Notes: generated by a model not told the origin, from the sequence alone. A DNA stretch of 7,027 nt from Deltaproteobacteria bacterium (GCA_011051075.1 DREN01000210.1:1-7027); one strand, 5' to 3'; counted from the first letter of the stretch, positions 1 through 6,321 are shown. Numbers and translations: made by a program.

Positions 1-270
1 GAAGATTACATCGATATTCCCACCCTCTATCAGTTCAAGTTTCTGCCGGGTCAGGGTAATCAAGGGGGGGCCGTTTCCGGGTTTCATGACCTTTATGGGA
101 TGGGGATCAAAGGTCATCACCGCCGATTGACCGTTAATGGTCCTGGCGCGCTCTTTTACCATATTGAAGAGGGCCTGGTGGCCCCTGTGGACCCCGTCAA
201 AATTCCCGATGGTCAAGACAGGATTTCGAAGGGGGGATTTGACCTGTTTGAGATCAGAAATAACAGCCAT
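1..270 (-). CDS. ribF: Bifunctional riboflavin kinase / FAD synthetase RibF, N-terminal part (cut by window edge)
   Basis: The 90 visible codons read MAVISDLKQVKSPLRNPVLT and continue with GNFDGVHRGHQ at residues 22-32. This is the nucleotidyl-transferase signature of RibF-type FAD synthetases, with its HxGH-like nucleotide-binding histidines. A second family motif, TFDPHP, follows at residues 53-58. In this family the N-terminal domain adenylates FMN to FAD and a C-terminal riboflavin kinase domain makes FMN; the kinase domain lies beyond position 1 and is not seen. The enzyme is cytosolic. The ATG at 270-268 is chosen because it starts just before the conserved first strand and is preceded by AGGTG (281-277) at six bases. 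The gene runs away from the tRNA gene, so 271-455 is a divergent upstream region. The identity rests on the motif and is firm; full length cannot be judged. Confidence 0.95.
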   Translation of the reverse strand, partial: MAVISDLKQVKSPLRNPVLTIGNFDGVHRGHQALFNMVKERARTINGQSAVMTFDPHPIKVMKPGNGPPLITLTRQKLELIEGGNIDVIF

Positions 271-411
271 TTAATACACCTGAGTGCCCCTTTGTCCCTG
301 GGCACAGAATTTGTATGCGAAACGGAAAAGAATTGCTGCAAAGAGAGCCTGGCAGGGCCGGGACAAAAAGATAAAGCCCCCAGCCCTTGGCATGGGTTCT
401 CTCAAATCCAA
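271..411 (-). CDS. Possible short leader ORF (46 codons) abutting ribF
   Basis: A 46-codon frame starts at TTG (411-409), six bases after a strong Shine-Dalgarno-like GGAGGAG. It ends with TAA at 273-271, directly against the ribF ATG (TAAATG). The peptide begins MDLREPMPRAGGF and has a hydrophobic, aromatic middle with two cysteines (residues 20 and 36). An internal ATG lies at 393-391. The abutting stop and start would permit translational coupling to ribF. I recognise no family, and a frame this short could be open by chance, so the ribosome-binding site and stop position are the only support. Confidence 0.25.
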   Translation of the reverse strand: MDLREPMPRAGGFIFLSRPCQALFAAILFRFAYKFCAQGQRGTQVY

Positions 412-455
412 AAAAGTCTCCTCCACCTCTTTTTTTCAGAGGCTCTCAAAATACC

Positions 456-482
456 TTGACAAAGAAAACGCTATATTATAAG
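456..482 (+). promoter_or_regulatory. Promoter of the tRNA-Leu gene
   Basis: A perfect -35 hexamer TTGACA lies at 456-461. The AT-rich stretch that follows contains TATAAG at 477-482 as the best -10, with a 15-bp spacer; overlapping TATATT/TATTAT alternatives are closer. Transcription would start near 489 and give a leader of about 25 nt, normal for a tRNA precursor. The short spacer is the weak point. Confidence 0.6.
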
Positions 483-514
483 TTTTTTTCTGAGAATAGC
501 AACTTCATTTTCAT

Positions 515-601
515 GCCGAAGTGGCGGAACTGGTAGACGCGCTAGGTTCAGGGTCTAGTGGGCGAACGCCTGTGCGAGTTCGAGTCTCGCCTTCGGCACC
601 A
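515..601 (+). tRNA. tRNA-Leu, anticodon CAG
   Basis: The 87-nt cloverleaf is complete. The acceptor stem pairs GCCGAAG (515-521) with CTTCGGC (591-597), followed by discriminator A and an encoded CCA (599-601). The anticodon stem CTAGG/TCTAG encloses TTCAGGG with anticodon CAG at 549-551, which reads the leucine codon CUG. The long variable arm (GGCG-AA-CGCC core, 561-570) is the class II feature expected of leucine tRNAs. The T arm is GCGAG / TTCGAGT / CTCGC. It has its own promoter upstream and a strong hairpin four bases after the CCA, so it appears to be a single-gene unit. Confidence 0.97.
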
Positions 602-605
602 TTAT

Positions 606-655
606 GGATAAAGCAAAAAGGCGCACCGTCTGGAGTGCGCCTTTTTGCTTTATCC
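606..655. terminator. Bidirectional intrinsic terminator between tRNA-Leu and the convergent operon
   Basis: This is a perfect 21-bp inverted repeat (606-626 with 635-655) around an 8-nt loop. The core is GGCGCAC/GTGCGCC, flanked by AAAAA on one side and TTTTT on the other, so either strand gives a GC hairpin followed by a U run. It lies four bases after the tRNA CCA and 52 bases after the stop codon of the convergent gene at 708, so it can end both transcripts. The complementary outer arms (GGATAAAGC...) make the stem longer than termination needs. Confidence 0.88.
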
Positions 656-707
656 GGCACCAAAAGGTAGATTCGGCAAACAGGGGAAACGGGGCAGTTG
701 CCCTTTC

Positions 708-1241
708 TCATTCAGGGAGACCGGGGCCGTCGTACAGAGAGGCAAGTTCCCGTCGCATTCGTGTACGCGCTTCCTTCAAGTACCCGATCCACCCGGTATC
801 CGCCCTCAGGTTAGGCACAACCGCTGTTCCTGATATGCCAAGCCCTTTCAACCCCTCCTTGATGCGCATCTCCCATTGGGTCTGTTTCTCTTCCCGGTCC
901 TGCATGTATCTTGAAAGAATTTCCTCAACAGGCCCGGTATCAAGATCCAGTATCTGTTCCAGGACCTCCATGACTGGGCGGTTATCACCTGCCGGTTCAA
1001 TCATGCTCAAGCACTCCCCTTTAAGGGCTGCGTTGGCCACTGATAGGCGCTCACCCTCCATTGCAAGGATCTCTTCCCTGAGACGCTCCTGTTTGATCTG
1101 ACCATCCATATACTTCTGCAAAAGACCCCTCACTTTGGCCTCTACCTCGTTCCTGAGAAAGGCAGCCTTTTCCTCATCGGTCACCTTTACCTGCCCTGCC
1201 TTTTCCATGATTATGTCGAGGGTGCTCCTGATCTCGCCCAT
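708..1241 (-). CDS. Conserved-type helical protein of unknown function, last gene of the operon
   Basis: The 177-residue product begins MGEIRSTLDIIMEKAGQ. It is rich in Glu, Lys, Arg and Leu, looks almost wholly alpha-helical, and shows no signal peptide, membrane segment, metal-binding cysteine cluster or nucleotide-binding motif. From memory, similar openings (MGEIKSTLDIIMEKT) occur in uncharacterised deltaproteobacterial proteins of about this length, but I cannot name a family with certainty. The ATG at 1241-1239 is supported by GAGGT about eight bases upstream. It starts 19 bases after the nitroreductase stop, so the two are almost certainly co-transcribed. A soluble accessory or partner protein is possible but is not shown by sequence. 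Confidence 0.85.
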   Translation of the reverse strand: MGEIRSTLDIIMEKAGQVKVTDEEKAAFLRNEVEAKVRGLLQKYMDGQIKQERLREEILAMEGERLSVANAALKGECLSMIEPAGDNRPVMEVLEQILDLDTGPVEEILSRYMQDREEKQTQWEMRIKEGLKGLGISGTAVVPNLRADTGWIGYLKEARTRMRRELASLYDGPGLPE

Positions 1242-1260
1242 ATCAACTACCTCTACGTTC

Positions 1261-2085
1261 CTATTTCCATATCACCCGCGGGGCCTTTCGGGGAGGGATA
1301 CGCGGATACCTGAACCTGGGATACCCTAACATCATTGCTCCAAATGCCAGGTGCTCCGGAGGCAGGTCCAGGGCCTCGAACAGGGGAGGGTAGGCGTTTA
1401 CCGCCCTGTAGAGATAGCCGGCCCAGCAGGTCCCCAGGCCAAGGCTTGCGGCGTAGAGATCAAGCAGACTGAGGGCCAGTGTGCAGTCTTCCGTGCTGAA
1501 AGGCCAGTTCTTGTCAGCATGGGCCACGATAAGATGTGGAGCGCCCCTGCACACACGGTCGTACCCCTTGTTCCAGGAATCAACGACCCTGGTAAGTCCC
1601 ATTGCCTCCGCCTCTGAGGGAGCACTCTGGATAACCCGGGAGGCCCACTCCACAACCATGCCGGCCAGATGCCGTACCTGCATGGGATCCTCCACCACTA
1701 CCCAGTGCCAGGGCTGCTGGTTTTTGGCAGAAGGGGCTGAGCAGGCGATCCGGAGAAGCTCTTCAATGGTGGCCCTGGGCACTTTTTTCTCCTTGAAGGC
1801 GCGTATGGACCGGCGTCCACGCAGAAACTGCCCGGCCTGTTCGGGCGTCACTCGCAGGTCCTGATTTACGGGCATGCATTGTTCAGGGCCGAGCCACCGT
1901 AGACTCATGGCCCCGGTCGGGCAGACAGCCACGCAGTGGCCGCATTTCAGGCAGTAGTCCCCGAAATCGTCGGTGGGACGGGGGATCTCCTCCCCGGAGT
2001 CTATCTGGATTACCTGGGTTGGGCATTCCGCCACACAGATCCCGTCCCGATTACACTTCTCTTTATCGACGGTAAAATGAGCCAA
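1261..2085 (-). CDS. Ferredoxin-nitroreductase fusion (FMN oxidoreductase)
   Basis: The 274-residue protein has two parts. Residues 1-60 are a two-cluster ferredoxin module: CNRDGICVAECP (residues 11-22) and CLKCGHCVAVCP (45-56). The second cluster has all four cysteines. The first has Asp where the second cysteine normally sits, so it may hold a [3Fe-4S] or an Asp-ligated cluster. From about residue 90 there is a nitroreductase domain with RRSIRAF (91-97) and SAPSAKNQQPWHW, the FMN-binding signatures of that family. Such fusions are thought to pass electrons from a donor to flavin in anaerobes; the substrate is unknown. I start at TTG (2085-2083) because AGAGGT precedes it by seven bases and the next residues AHFTVDKEKC begin the ferredoxin fold. 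A GTG at 2124 would add 13 unrelated residues. It sits 55 bases after the radical SAM gene and 19 before the next gene, in one operon. Confidence 0.93.
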   Translation of the reverse strand: MAHFTVDKEKCNRDGICVAECPTQVIQIDSGEEIPRPTDDFGDYCLKCGHCVAVCPTGAMSLRWLGPEQCMPVNQDLRVTPEQAGQFLRGRRSIRAFKEKKVPRATIEELLRIACSAPSAKNQQPWHWVVVEDPMQVRHLAGMVVEWASRVIQSAPSEAEAMGLTRVVDSWNKGYDRVCRGAPHLIVAHADKNWPFSTEDCTLALSLLDLYAASLGLGTCWAGYLYRAVNAYPPLFEALDLPPEHLAFGAMMLGYPRFRYPRIPPRKAPRVIWK

Positions 2086-2092
2086 TGGTCGT

Positions 2093-2098
2093 ACCTCT
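2093..2098 (-). promoter_or_regulatory. Ribosome binding site deciding the TTG start of the nitroreductase
   Basis: AGAGGT on the minus strand lies seven bases before TTG at 2085. No comparable site precedes the upstream in-frame GTG at 2124. This favours the shorter product. Confidence 0.65.
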
Positions 2099-2140
2099 CG
2101 TCTTTCCGGCAAGCCTGCCTGCACGAATGAATCCGCAACT

Positions 2141-3622
2141 TTACCGGGCGATGCGGGAGTCGCTTACCTTCCTGAAGTGATAGCCGTAAATGGCCAGGGT
2201 GATTGCCAAAGGCAGGAGCCTGGGTCGTTTGAAAAGTGTCCACCACAGCAGTCCCCAGTACTGCAGTCGTTCCCTGCCAATGATACCAAGACGGATATTG
2301 GAACGGAAGAATGCAAGAACCCTTTGAAAATCGAGGGAGCTTGGGATCTTCGGGGCCTTATACTCCCTTAGGAAGGTCTTGATCCGCCTGTAGTACTGTT
2401 TGTGCGAATAGATGTGCTGCATTATGGCTCTGTACCCCTCGCGCAGGGTGTCCAGATCCATCCGGGTAATAATGTTCGTGGTGCCGTCCACATTATCACC
2501 GGACGTATGACCGAGCAGGCGTCCCTCCTGCTTTAGGCGCTCGTAAAGCCTTGTTCCCACAGGAGCCTGAAGCAGACCGACCATGGCGGTCACGATCCCG
2601 CTCTTCTGGATAAAGTCGATCTGCCGTTGAAAAATAGACGGGGTATCGCTGTCAAACCCCACAATAAAGCCCCCCTGGACCTGCAATCCGGCCCGTTGAA
2701 TACTCTTTACGCTTTCGATCAGATCCCGGTTCTTGTTCTGCCTCTTGTTGCACTCGGTCAGACTGTTTTCATCCGGTGTTTCGATCCCCACAAAGACCGT
2801 ATCAAATCCGGCCCGCACCATCATCTGCATCAGTTCCCTGTCATCGGATAGGTTTACAGAGGCCTCGGTATTGAAAGCGATCCCCCTTTTACCCTCTCGC
2901 CACTCAATCAGCGCGGGCAGGAGCTCCCTTTTCAGGTACCCCTTGTTGCCTATGAAGTTGTCATCCACAAAAAAGATCTGGCCGCGCCAACCTTGCCTGT
3001 AGAGGGCGTCCAGCTCTGAAATAACCTGGGTGGAACTCTTGATGCGGGGCTTGTGTCCAAAAAGGGCGGTCACATTACAAAAATCACAGTTAAAAGGACA
3101 ACCTCTGGAAAACTGGACGTTCATGGAGGCGTACTCTTTCATATCCACCAGATCCCACCTGGGGACTGGTGTTTCGGAGATATCGGAAAATGCGGGAGTC
3201 CTGTACAGCGGTTTTGCAGCCCCTTGTTCAAGGTCTGATAGAAAAGGCTGCAGGGTCAGTTCGGCCTCATTGAGCACAAAATGGTCCACCTGATCAAACT
3301 CCTCATGCTCGCTTGTGAAGAGGGGGCCTCCGGCAACAACTTTGAGCCCCCTCTCCCTGCACCTAAGAATAATGCTACGGGCCGAATCCCTCTGAACGGA
3401 CATCGCGCTGATAAAGGCGGTTTCAGCCCATGCCAGATCTTTTTCAGTGATTCCCCTCACATTAAGATCGATGAGGCGGATTGACCACTCCCTGGGGAGC
3501 ATGGCGCCCAGGGTGAGCAGACCCAACGGGGGGAAGGCGGCCTTTTTGTGGATGAACTTAAGTGCGTGTTTGAAACTCCAGAATGTGTCTGGAAACTCCG
3601 GGTAAATCAGTAATACGTTCAA
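2141..3622 (-). CDS. B12-binding-domain radical SAM protein (HpnP-like, class B type)
   Basis: The 493-residue protein has three regions. Residues 1-135 look like a cobalamin-binding Rossmann domain: MNVLLIYPEFP, a DLNVRG stretch at 52-57 and VAGGP at 96-100. Residues 165-370 are a radical SAM barrel with the cluster motif CPFNCDFC (C175, C179, C182), FFVDDNFIGN (217-226) and FVGIETPDE (277-285). Residues 385-493 form a C-terminal domain like DUF4070 with a hydrophobic stretch (about 455-482, WGLLWW to AIYGYHF) that may touch the membrane. The DxHxxG cobalamin motif reads DxNxxG, so any bound cobalamin would lack the usual His ligand. Family members include C-methyltransferases acting on lipids, such as the hopanoid methylase HpnP, which it resembles from memory; the substrate here is unknown. 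Start TTG at 3622 follows AAAGGAG (3634-3628) by five bases. It is the first gene of the operon. Confidence 0.93.
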   Translation of the reverse strand: MNVLLIYPEFPDTFWSFKHALKFIHKKAAFPPLGLLTLGAMLPREWSIRLIDLNVRGITEKDLAWAETAFISAMSVQRDSARSIILRCRERGLKVVAGGPLFTSEHEEFDQVDHFVLNEAELTLQPFLSDLEQGAAKPLYRTPAFSDISETPVPRWDLVDMKEYASMNVQFSRGCPFNCDFCNVTALFGHKPRIKSSTQVISELDALYRQGWRGQIFFVDDNFIGNKGYLKRELLPALIEWREGKRGIAFNTEASVNLSDDRELMQMMVRAGFDTVFVGIETPDENSLTECNKRQNKNRDLIESVKSIQRAGLQVQGGFIVGFDSDTPSIFQRQIDFIQKSGIVTAMVGLLQAPVGTRLYERLKQEGRLLGHTSGDNVDGTTNIITRMDLDTLREGYRAIMQHIYSHKQYYRRIKTFLREYKAPKIPSSLDFQRVLAFFRSNIRLGIIGRERLQYWGLLWWTLFKRPRLLPLAITLAIYGYHFRKVSDSRIAR

Positions 3623-3790
3623 GATATCTCCTTTAATATGCTTGTCCTTTTAAAAATGAGAAAGGCCGGGTATTGGAATTAATCTCGCAGGAGCAACTCA
3701 GAATCAGGGCTAACTCATTGAAATAATTCTAACTGCCTTGTGGGAGGATCGCCCGTTAAAGGACCTGCAACAGCCCGTATCCCATACGTC
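3623..3790 (-). promoter_or_regulatory. 5' leader of the radical SAM operon (about 168 nt), no known riboswitch recognised
   Basis: If transcription starts near 3790, the leader is about 168 nt, long for a simple mRNA. Its 5' end can form a small hairpin, CGTAT-GGG-ATACG on the transcript (3788-3776). I looked for the cobalamin-riboswitch box and for SAM-riboswitch signatures, the natural guesses for this operon, and saw neither. No convincing leader peptide was seen. A regulatory role is possible but unsupported beyond length and this hairpin. Confidence 0.35.
3628..3634 (-). promoter_or_regulatory. Strong ribosome binding site deciding the TTG start of the radical SAM gene
   Basis: AAAGGAG on the minus strand lies five bases before TTG (3622-3620). 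The reading frame then gives the family N-terminus NVLLIYP at once, so the TTG start is convincing despite the rare codon. Confidence 0.8.
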
Positions 3791-3796
3791 TATACA

Positions 3797-3825
3797 ATTA
3801 TAGCCCTATTTGCCGGTAACATCAA
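3797..3825 (-). promoter_or_regulatory. Sigma70-type promoter of the radical SAM-nitroreductase operon
   Basis: On the minus strand TTGATG (3825-3820) is followed by a 17-bp spacer and a perfect TATAAT (3802-3797). The predicted start is near 3790. It is the best promoter seen upstream of the minus-strand operon, and its spacing is optimal. Confidence 0.75.
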
Positions 3826-3830
3826 CCTTT

Positions 3831-4075
3831 GTTTCTTTTTGCCGGACCTCCCCCAGTGAATCTGTCCTGCTCGGCCCCTGTTTCACCAAAGGAGCCTCGA
3901 TAACCCGGGGAACGGGTGATGTCTGAAAAACAGGATGAGGATGCCTGATAATAATCGTCCCTCCCAAAAAGAACAGGGCTGCCTCAACGCCCGGTCTTCA
4001 GGCCTGCTTGGGGTGGGGGGTGGTTGCGGCCCCTGGCCCAGCCGATCTATAAGGGCTTGACGTTTGACAAGGGGG
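3831..4075. other. Intergenic stretch downstream of the decayed gene, nothing recognised
   Basis: This stretch lies between the -35 box of the operon promoter and the stop codon of the decayed gene. An open minus-strand frame runs through it but overlaps the pseudogene in the wrong register, and its product is proline/arginine-rich without family features. It has a G-rich run on the plus strand (4010-4023) and a five-base dyad at 3903-3917 with no T run, so I do not call a terminator. Confidence 0.4.
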
Positions 4076-4619
4076 TCATTTCCCATGAACCTCGTCAAGT
4101 GCTTCCCTGAGCAGTTCTGCCCATGCATCAAGGGCCATCTTGGCGTGCCCCCACTTGGTAAATCCCTGAACGTAATCCGCCGGATGCACAGGCAGTCCCA
4201 CCTTTTCGTCCACAACCGCCCCCAGGGGTTCATTGGTCACGGAATCGACGAACTCGGCCTCCATGGCCGCCCCCCCCCATATCTACCGGCAATCCCACTG
4301 CAAGTATGGTTGCCGTGTTGATCAGGGGATTAGCAGGGACAATATCCGTGATGGCAGCTCTAATCCTGAGAACATCAGGCCCTGAATCATCCACTACCGG
4401 ATAGGCATCCTGAACCTCTTCAATCACCGAGGTTCGTAAGTAGTCTGTTAACTCCTTCAGGACCTCCGGATCGATCTGACGGTTTTCTGCCTCCGGGTGC
4501 AGATAGATGACAACCGGATCAATCATGAGTCTGTGATAACGCTTCCAGTCAACTTTTTCCTTTTCCCACCATAGCAGGCTTTCATCTTCGCGGCACTGCG
4601 CGAGAATTTTAAAGGCCGT
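4076..4619 (-). pseudogene. Decayed DUF3313-like lipoprotein gene: N-terminus missing and frameshifted
   Basis: Two frames join into one protein. The first (4619 down to the G tract) contains LLWWEKEKVDWKRYHRLMID, then PVVIYLHPEAENRQIDPE and YPVVDDSGPDVLRIRAAITD. The second (from about 4264 to TGA at 4078-4076) continues MEAEFVDSVTNEPLGAVVDE and ends WAELLREALDEVHGK. This arrangement matches, from memory, DUF3313 proteins, exported lipoproteins of unknown role. The break is a run of nine G on the minus strand (4278-4270). With eight G the text reads VDMGGAAMEAEF and the frames fuse, so a +1 change there explains it. Upstream, the frame meets TGA at 4622-4620 with no start codon, signal peptide or lipobox, so the expected N-terminus of several dozen residues is absent. 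A sequencing error could explain the G tract but not the missing start. Confidence 0.78.
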
Positions 4620-4890
4620 TCATACCAACATGATTTCAAGCTGTTATCAGCAAGCATGACGGAGCCCTGACCATGCGCCGTTGGCTCATGGAAGAAGACA
4701 TCTCTAAGAAAGAGCACAGTCCACATTTTGCGCCATTTTTTCGGGTTTGCAGTCTCTGGAGAAGTCTAAAACCCCTGGAGTACCTCGAATCCCACCATTG
4801 GTTTGTTATAGTGGATGTTTCAGCTCGGCGAGCCCCTTCTTCTGGATCGCTTGGATTGGGGCAGGTGCCGGCCCTCAAGGATTAAAGTTT
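4620..4890. other. Unassigned sequence upstream of the decayed gene, no gene supported
   Basis: About 270 bases hold no convincing gene. Open frames exist on both strands (4673-4885 plus, 4636-4878 minus), but they overlap each other, lack good ribosome-binding sites and give Ser/Arg/Cys-rich compositions typical of non-coding sequence. Small dyads are present, such as GCTCG-G-CGAGC at 4823-4833 and GGGTTT...AAACCC around 4743-4776. No terminal inverted repeats, transposase remnant or RNA gene was recognised. It begins exactly where the homologous frame of the decayed gene stops being readable. Confidence 0.4.
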
Positions 4891-4893
4891 AAA

Positions 4894-4920
4894 TTGACAT
4901 CCGTCGAGGGCTGTTTTAAT
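4894..4920 (+). promoter_or_regulatory. Probable promoter of the tolC-ftsE unit
   Basis: A perfect TTGACA lies at 4894-4899. TTTAAT at 4915-4920 is the best -10, five of six matches, but with a 15-bp spacer; TAATGA at 17 bp is a poorer match. The start site would be near 4927, leaving a leader of about 33 nt with the ribosome-binding site inside it. Confidence 0.6.
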
Positions 4921-4959
4921 GAATATCCAACGACATAAAGGGAAGTGGAGGAAGAGGAG

Positions 4960-6285
4960 ATGAAGGTCAGGATTTTTTTAGTTTGGTCAGGGGTGCTTTT
5001 TGTCCTGTCCCTGGCTTTCTTTCCTGGAGGCGGGCTGGCAGCGGACAAGAGGGTCTATACCATGGATGAGGTCGTCAAAGAAGCCCTGGCCAGCAACTGG
5101 CGATTGAAGGCGAAGAAGGAAACCATTCATCAGGCCCAGTACGTGAAAAACCAGGCCAGGGCCGATTTCCTCCCTAAGCTAAGTACGTCCTACGGCTACC
5201 TGAGGTACGGTTCCAGGCAGGAGGTTTTTTTTTCGGATTTTCCCGGGCCCATCGAGGTGGGCGCCCAGAATAACTATCAGTGGAAAGGGACCGTAACCCA
5301 ACCTCTTTTCACCGGATTTGCCCTGATCAGCTCCTACAGACTCGCCCAGTTGGGCATTGATCAGTCTGAACTGGAAGTGCAGCTTGAGACCCTTGATCTG
5401 GCCCTGGAGGCAAAGACGGCCTACATAGATATCCTTACAGCGGACCATGCCGTGGAAACGGCCGTAATGGCGGCCGAGGCACTGGAATCCCATGCGGAGG
5501 TGGCTCGGAATTTCTACAAGGTGGGAATGATCCCCATAAACGACCTTCTCCAGTCAGAGGTGGAGGCCAGCAATGCAAAGCACTACGTGATAAAAACCCG
5601 GAATCGGGCCCGGCTGGCACGCGCCAGGCTGAATACGATCCTGTCAAGACCTGTCAATGCGGACATAGATGTGGAAGAGATCGAGGTCCTCCTGTCGGAA
5701 AAAGGGGACTTTCAGGATTACCTGGAACAGGCCCTCAGGGACAGGCCTGAAATAAAGCTCATAGACAATAAGCTGCTTCAGACAGAGCAGATGGTACGTC
5801 TTGCCAAGAGCAAGAACTATCCTGAAATAGCCTTTGTATGGGAGTATACCAAAGAGGGAGACACCCCTGCTGTAAACGGAGGAGAGTTCCATCAGGCAAG
5901 TAACTGGTCGGCACAGGCCGCCCTCACATGGACCCTGTGGGAGTGGGGAAAGACCTACTACACGGTCAAGGAGCGGGAAAGCATCAAGAATGAGCTGCTG
6001 AAGACCAAAATGCAGTTGGAGCAGGAAGTACAGCTTCAGATCAAAGACGCGGTTCTCAATATGGAAACGGCCGAGACCAACATCCCGATCACACGAAAGG
6101 CCGTTGAACAGGGTGAGGAAAATCTCAGGGTAACCAGGGAACGGTACAAGGCACAGGTAAGCACCTCAACCGAAGTGCTGGATGCTCAGAGGTATCTCAC
6201 CGATGCCAGGGTTTTCTACTTCAACGCCCTCTTCCAATACCATCTGGCGAGGGCCAGGCTGAAGAGGGCCATGGGCGCCTATTAG
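4960..6285 (+). CDS. TolC-family outer-membrane efflux protein
   Basis: The 441-residue product starts with a signal peptide: basic MKVR, a hydrophobic core to about residue 21, then PGGGLA with cleavage expected near residues 27-28. The mature part opens with YTMDEVVKEALASNWRLKAK, typical of outer-membrane efflux (OEP) domains. Two long helical repeats follow, each with an aromatic, Ser/Thr-rich beta stretch (around residues 75-125 and 290-330). The protein ends in ATG-like helices, KAQVSTSTEVLDAQRYLTDA, a family hallmark. Such proteins form trimeric channels across the outer membrane and periplasm for efflux pumps or type I secretion. I start at ATG 4960 because GGAGG lies eight bases upstream; a GTG at 4945 would overlap that site. 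ftsE follows after 36 bases on the same strand, so they are likely co-transcribed. No inner-membrane pump or adaptor gene is visible here, so its partner is unknown. Confidence 0.93.
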   Translation: MKVRIFLVWSGVLFVLSLAFFPGGGLAADKRVYTMDEVVKEALASNWRLKAKKETIHQAQYVKNQARADFLPKLSTSYGYLRYGSRQEVFFSDFPGPIEVGAQNNYQWKGTVTQPLFTGFALISSYRLAQLGIDQSELEVQLETLDLALEAKTAYIDILTADHAVETAVMAAEALESHAEVARNFYKVGMIPINDLLQSEVEASNAKHYVIKTRNRARLARARLNTILSRPVNADIDVEEIEVLLSEKGDFQDYLEQALRDRPEIKLIDNKLLQTEQMVRLAKSKNYPEIAFVWEYTKEGDTPAVNGGEFHQASNWSAQAALTWTLWEWGKTYYTVKERESIKNELLKTKMQLEQEVQLQIKDAVLNMETAETNIPITRKAVEQGEENLRVTRERYKAQVSTSTEVLDAQRYLTDARVFYFNALFQYHLARARLKRAMGAY

Positions 6286-6321
6286 TCCCGAATCTCAAGA
6301 TACAGACCGCAATAACCGGTA

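Noticed and set aside
604..1101. 165-codon plus-strand open frame opposite the 708-1241 gene
   Set aside because: It is antisense to a gene with a good ribosome-binding site and operon context, runs through the terminator hairpin, and has a Ser/Arg/Pro-rich shadow composition.
2086..2124. GTG at 2124 as start of the nitroreductase
   Set aside because: It adds 13 residues unrelated to the ferredoxin fold and lacks a ribosome-binding site, whereas TTG at 2085 has AGAGGT seven bases upstream.
4010..4023. G-rich run GGGGTGGGGGGTGG as a possible G-quadruplex
   Set aside because: It has too few separated G runs for a stable three-layer quadruplex, and nothing nearby suggests a function.
3883..4233. 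116-codon minus-strand frame
   Set aside because: It overlaps the DUF3313-like remnant in another register; the remnant's frame gives family-like protein and this one does not.
4673..4885. 70-codon plus-strand frame upstream of the TolC gene
   Set aside because: No ribosome-binding site or recognisable motif, and a competing open frame on the other strand covers almost the same bases.
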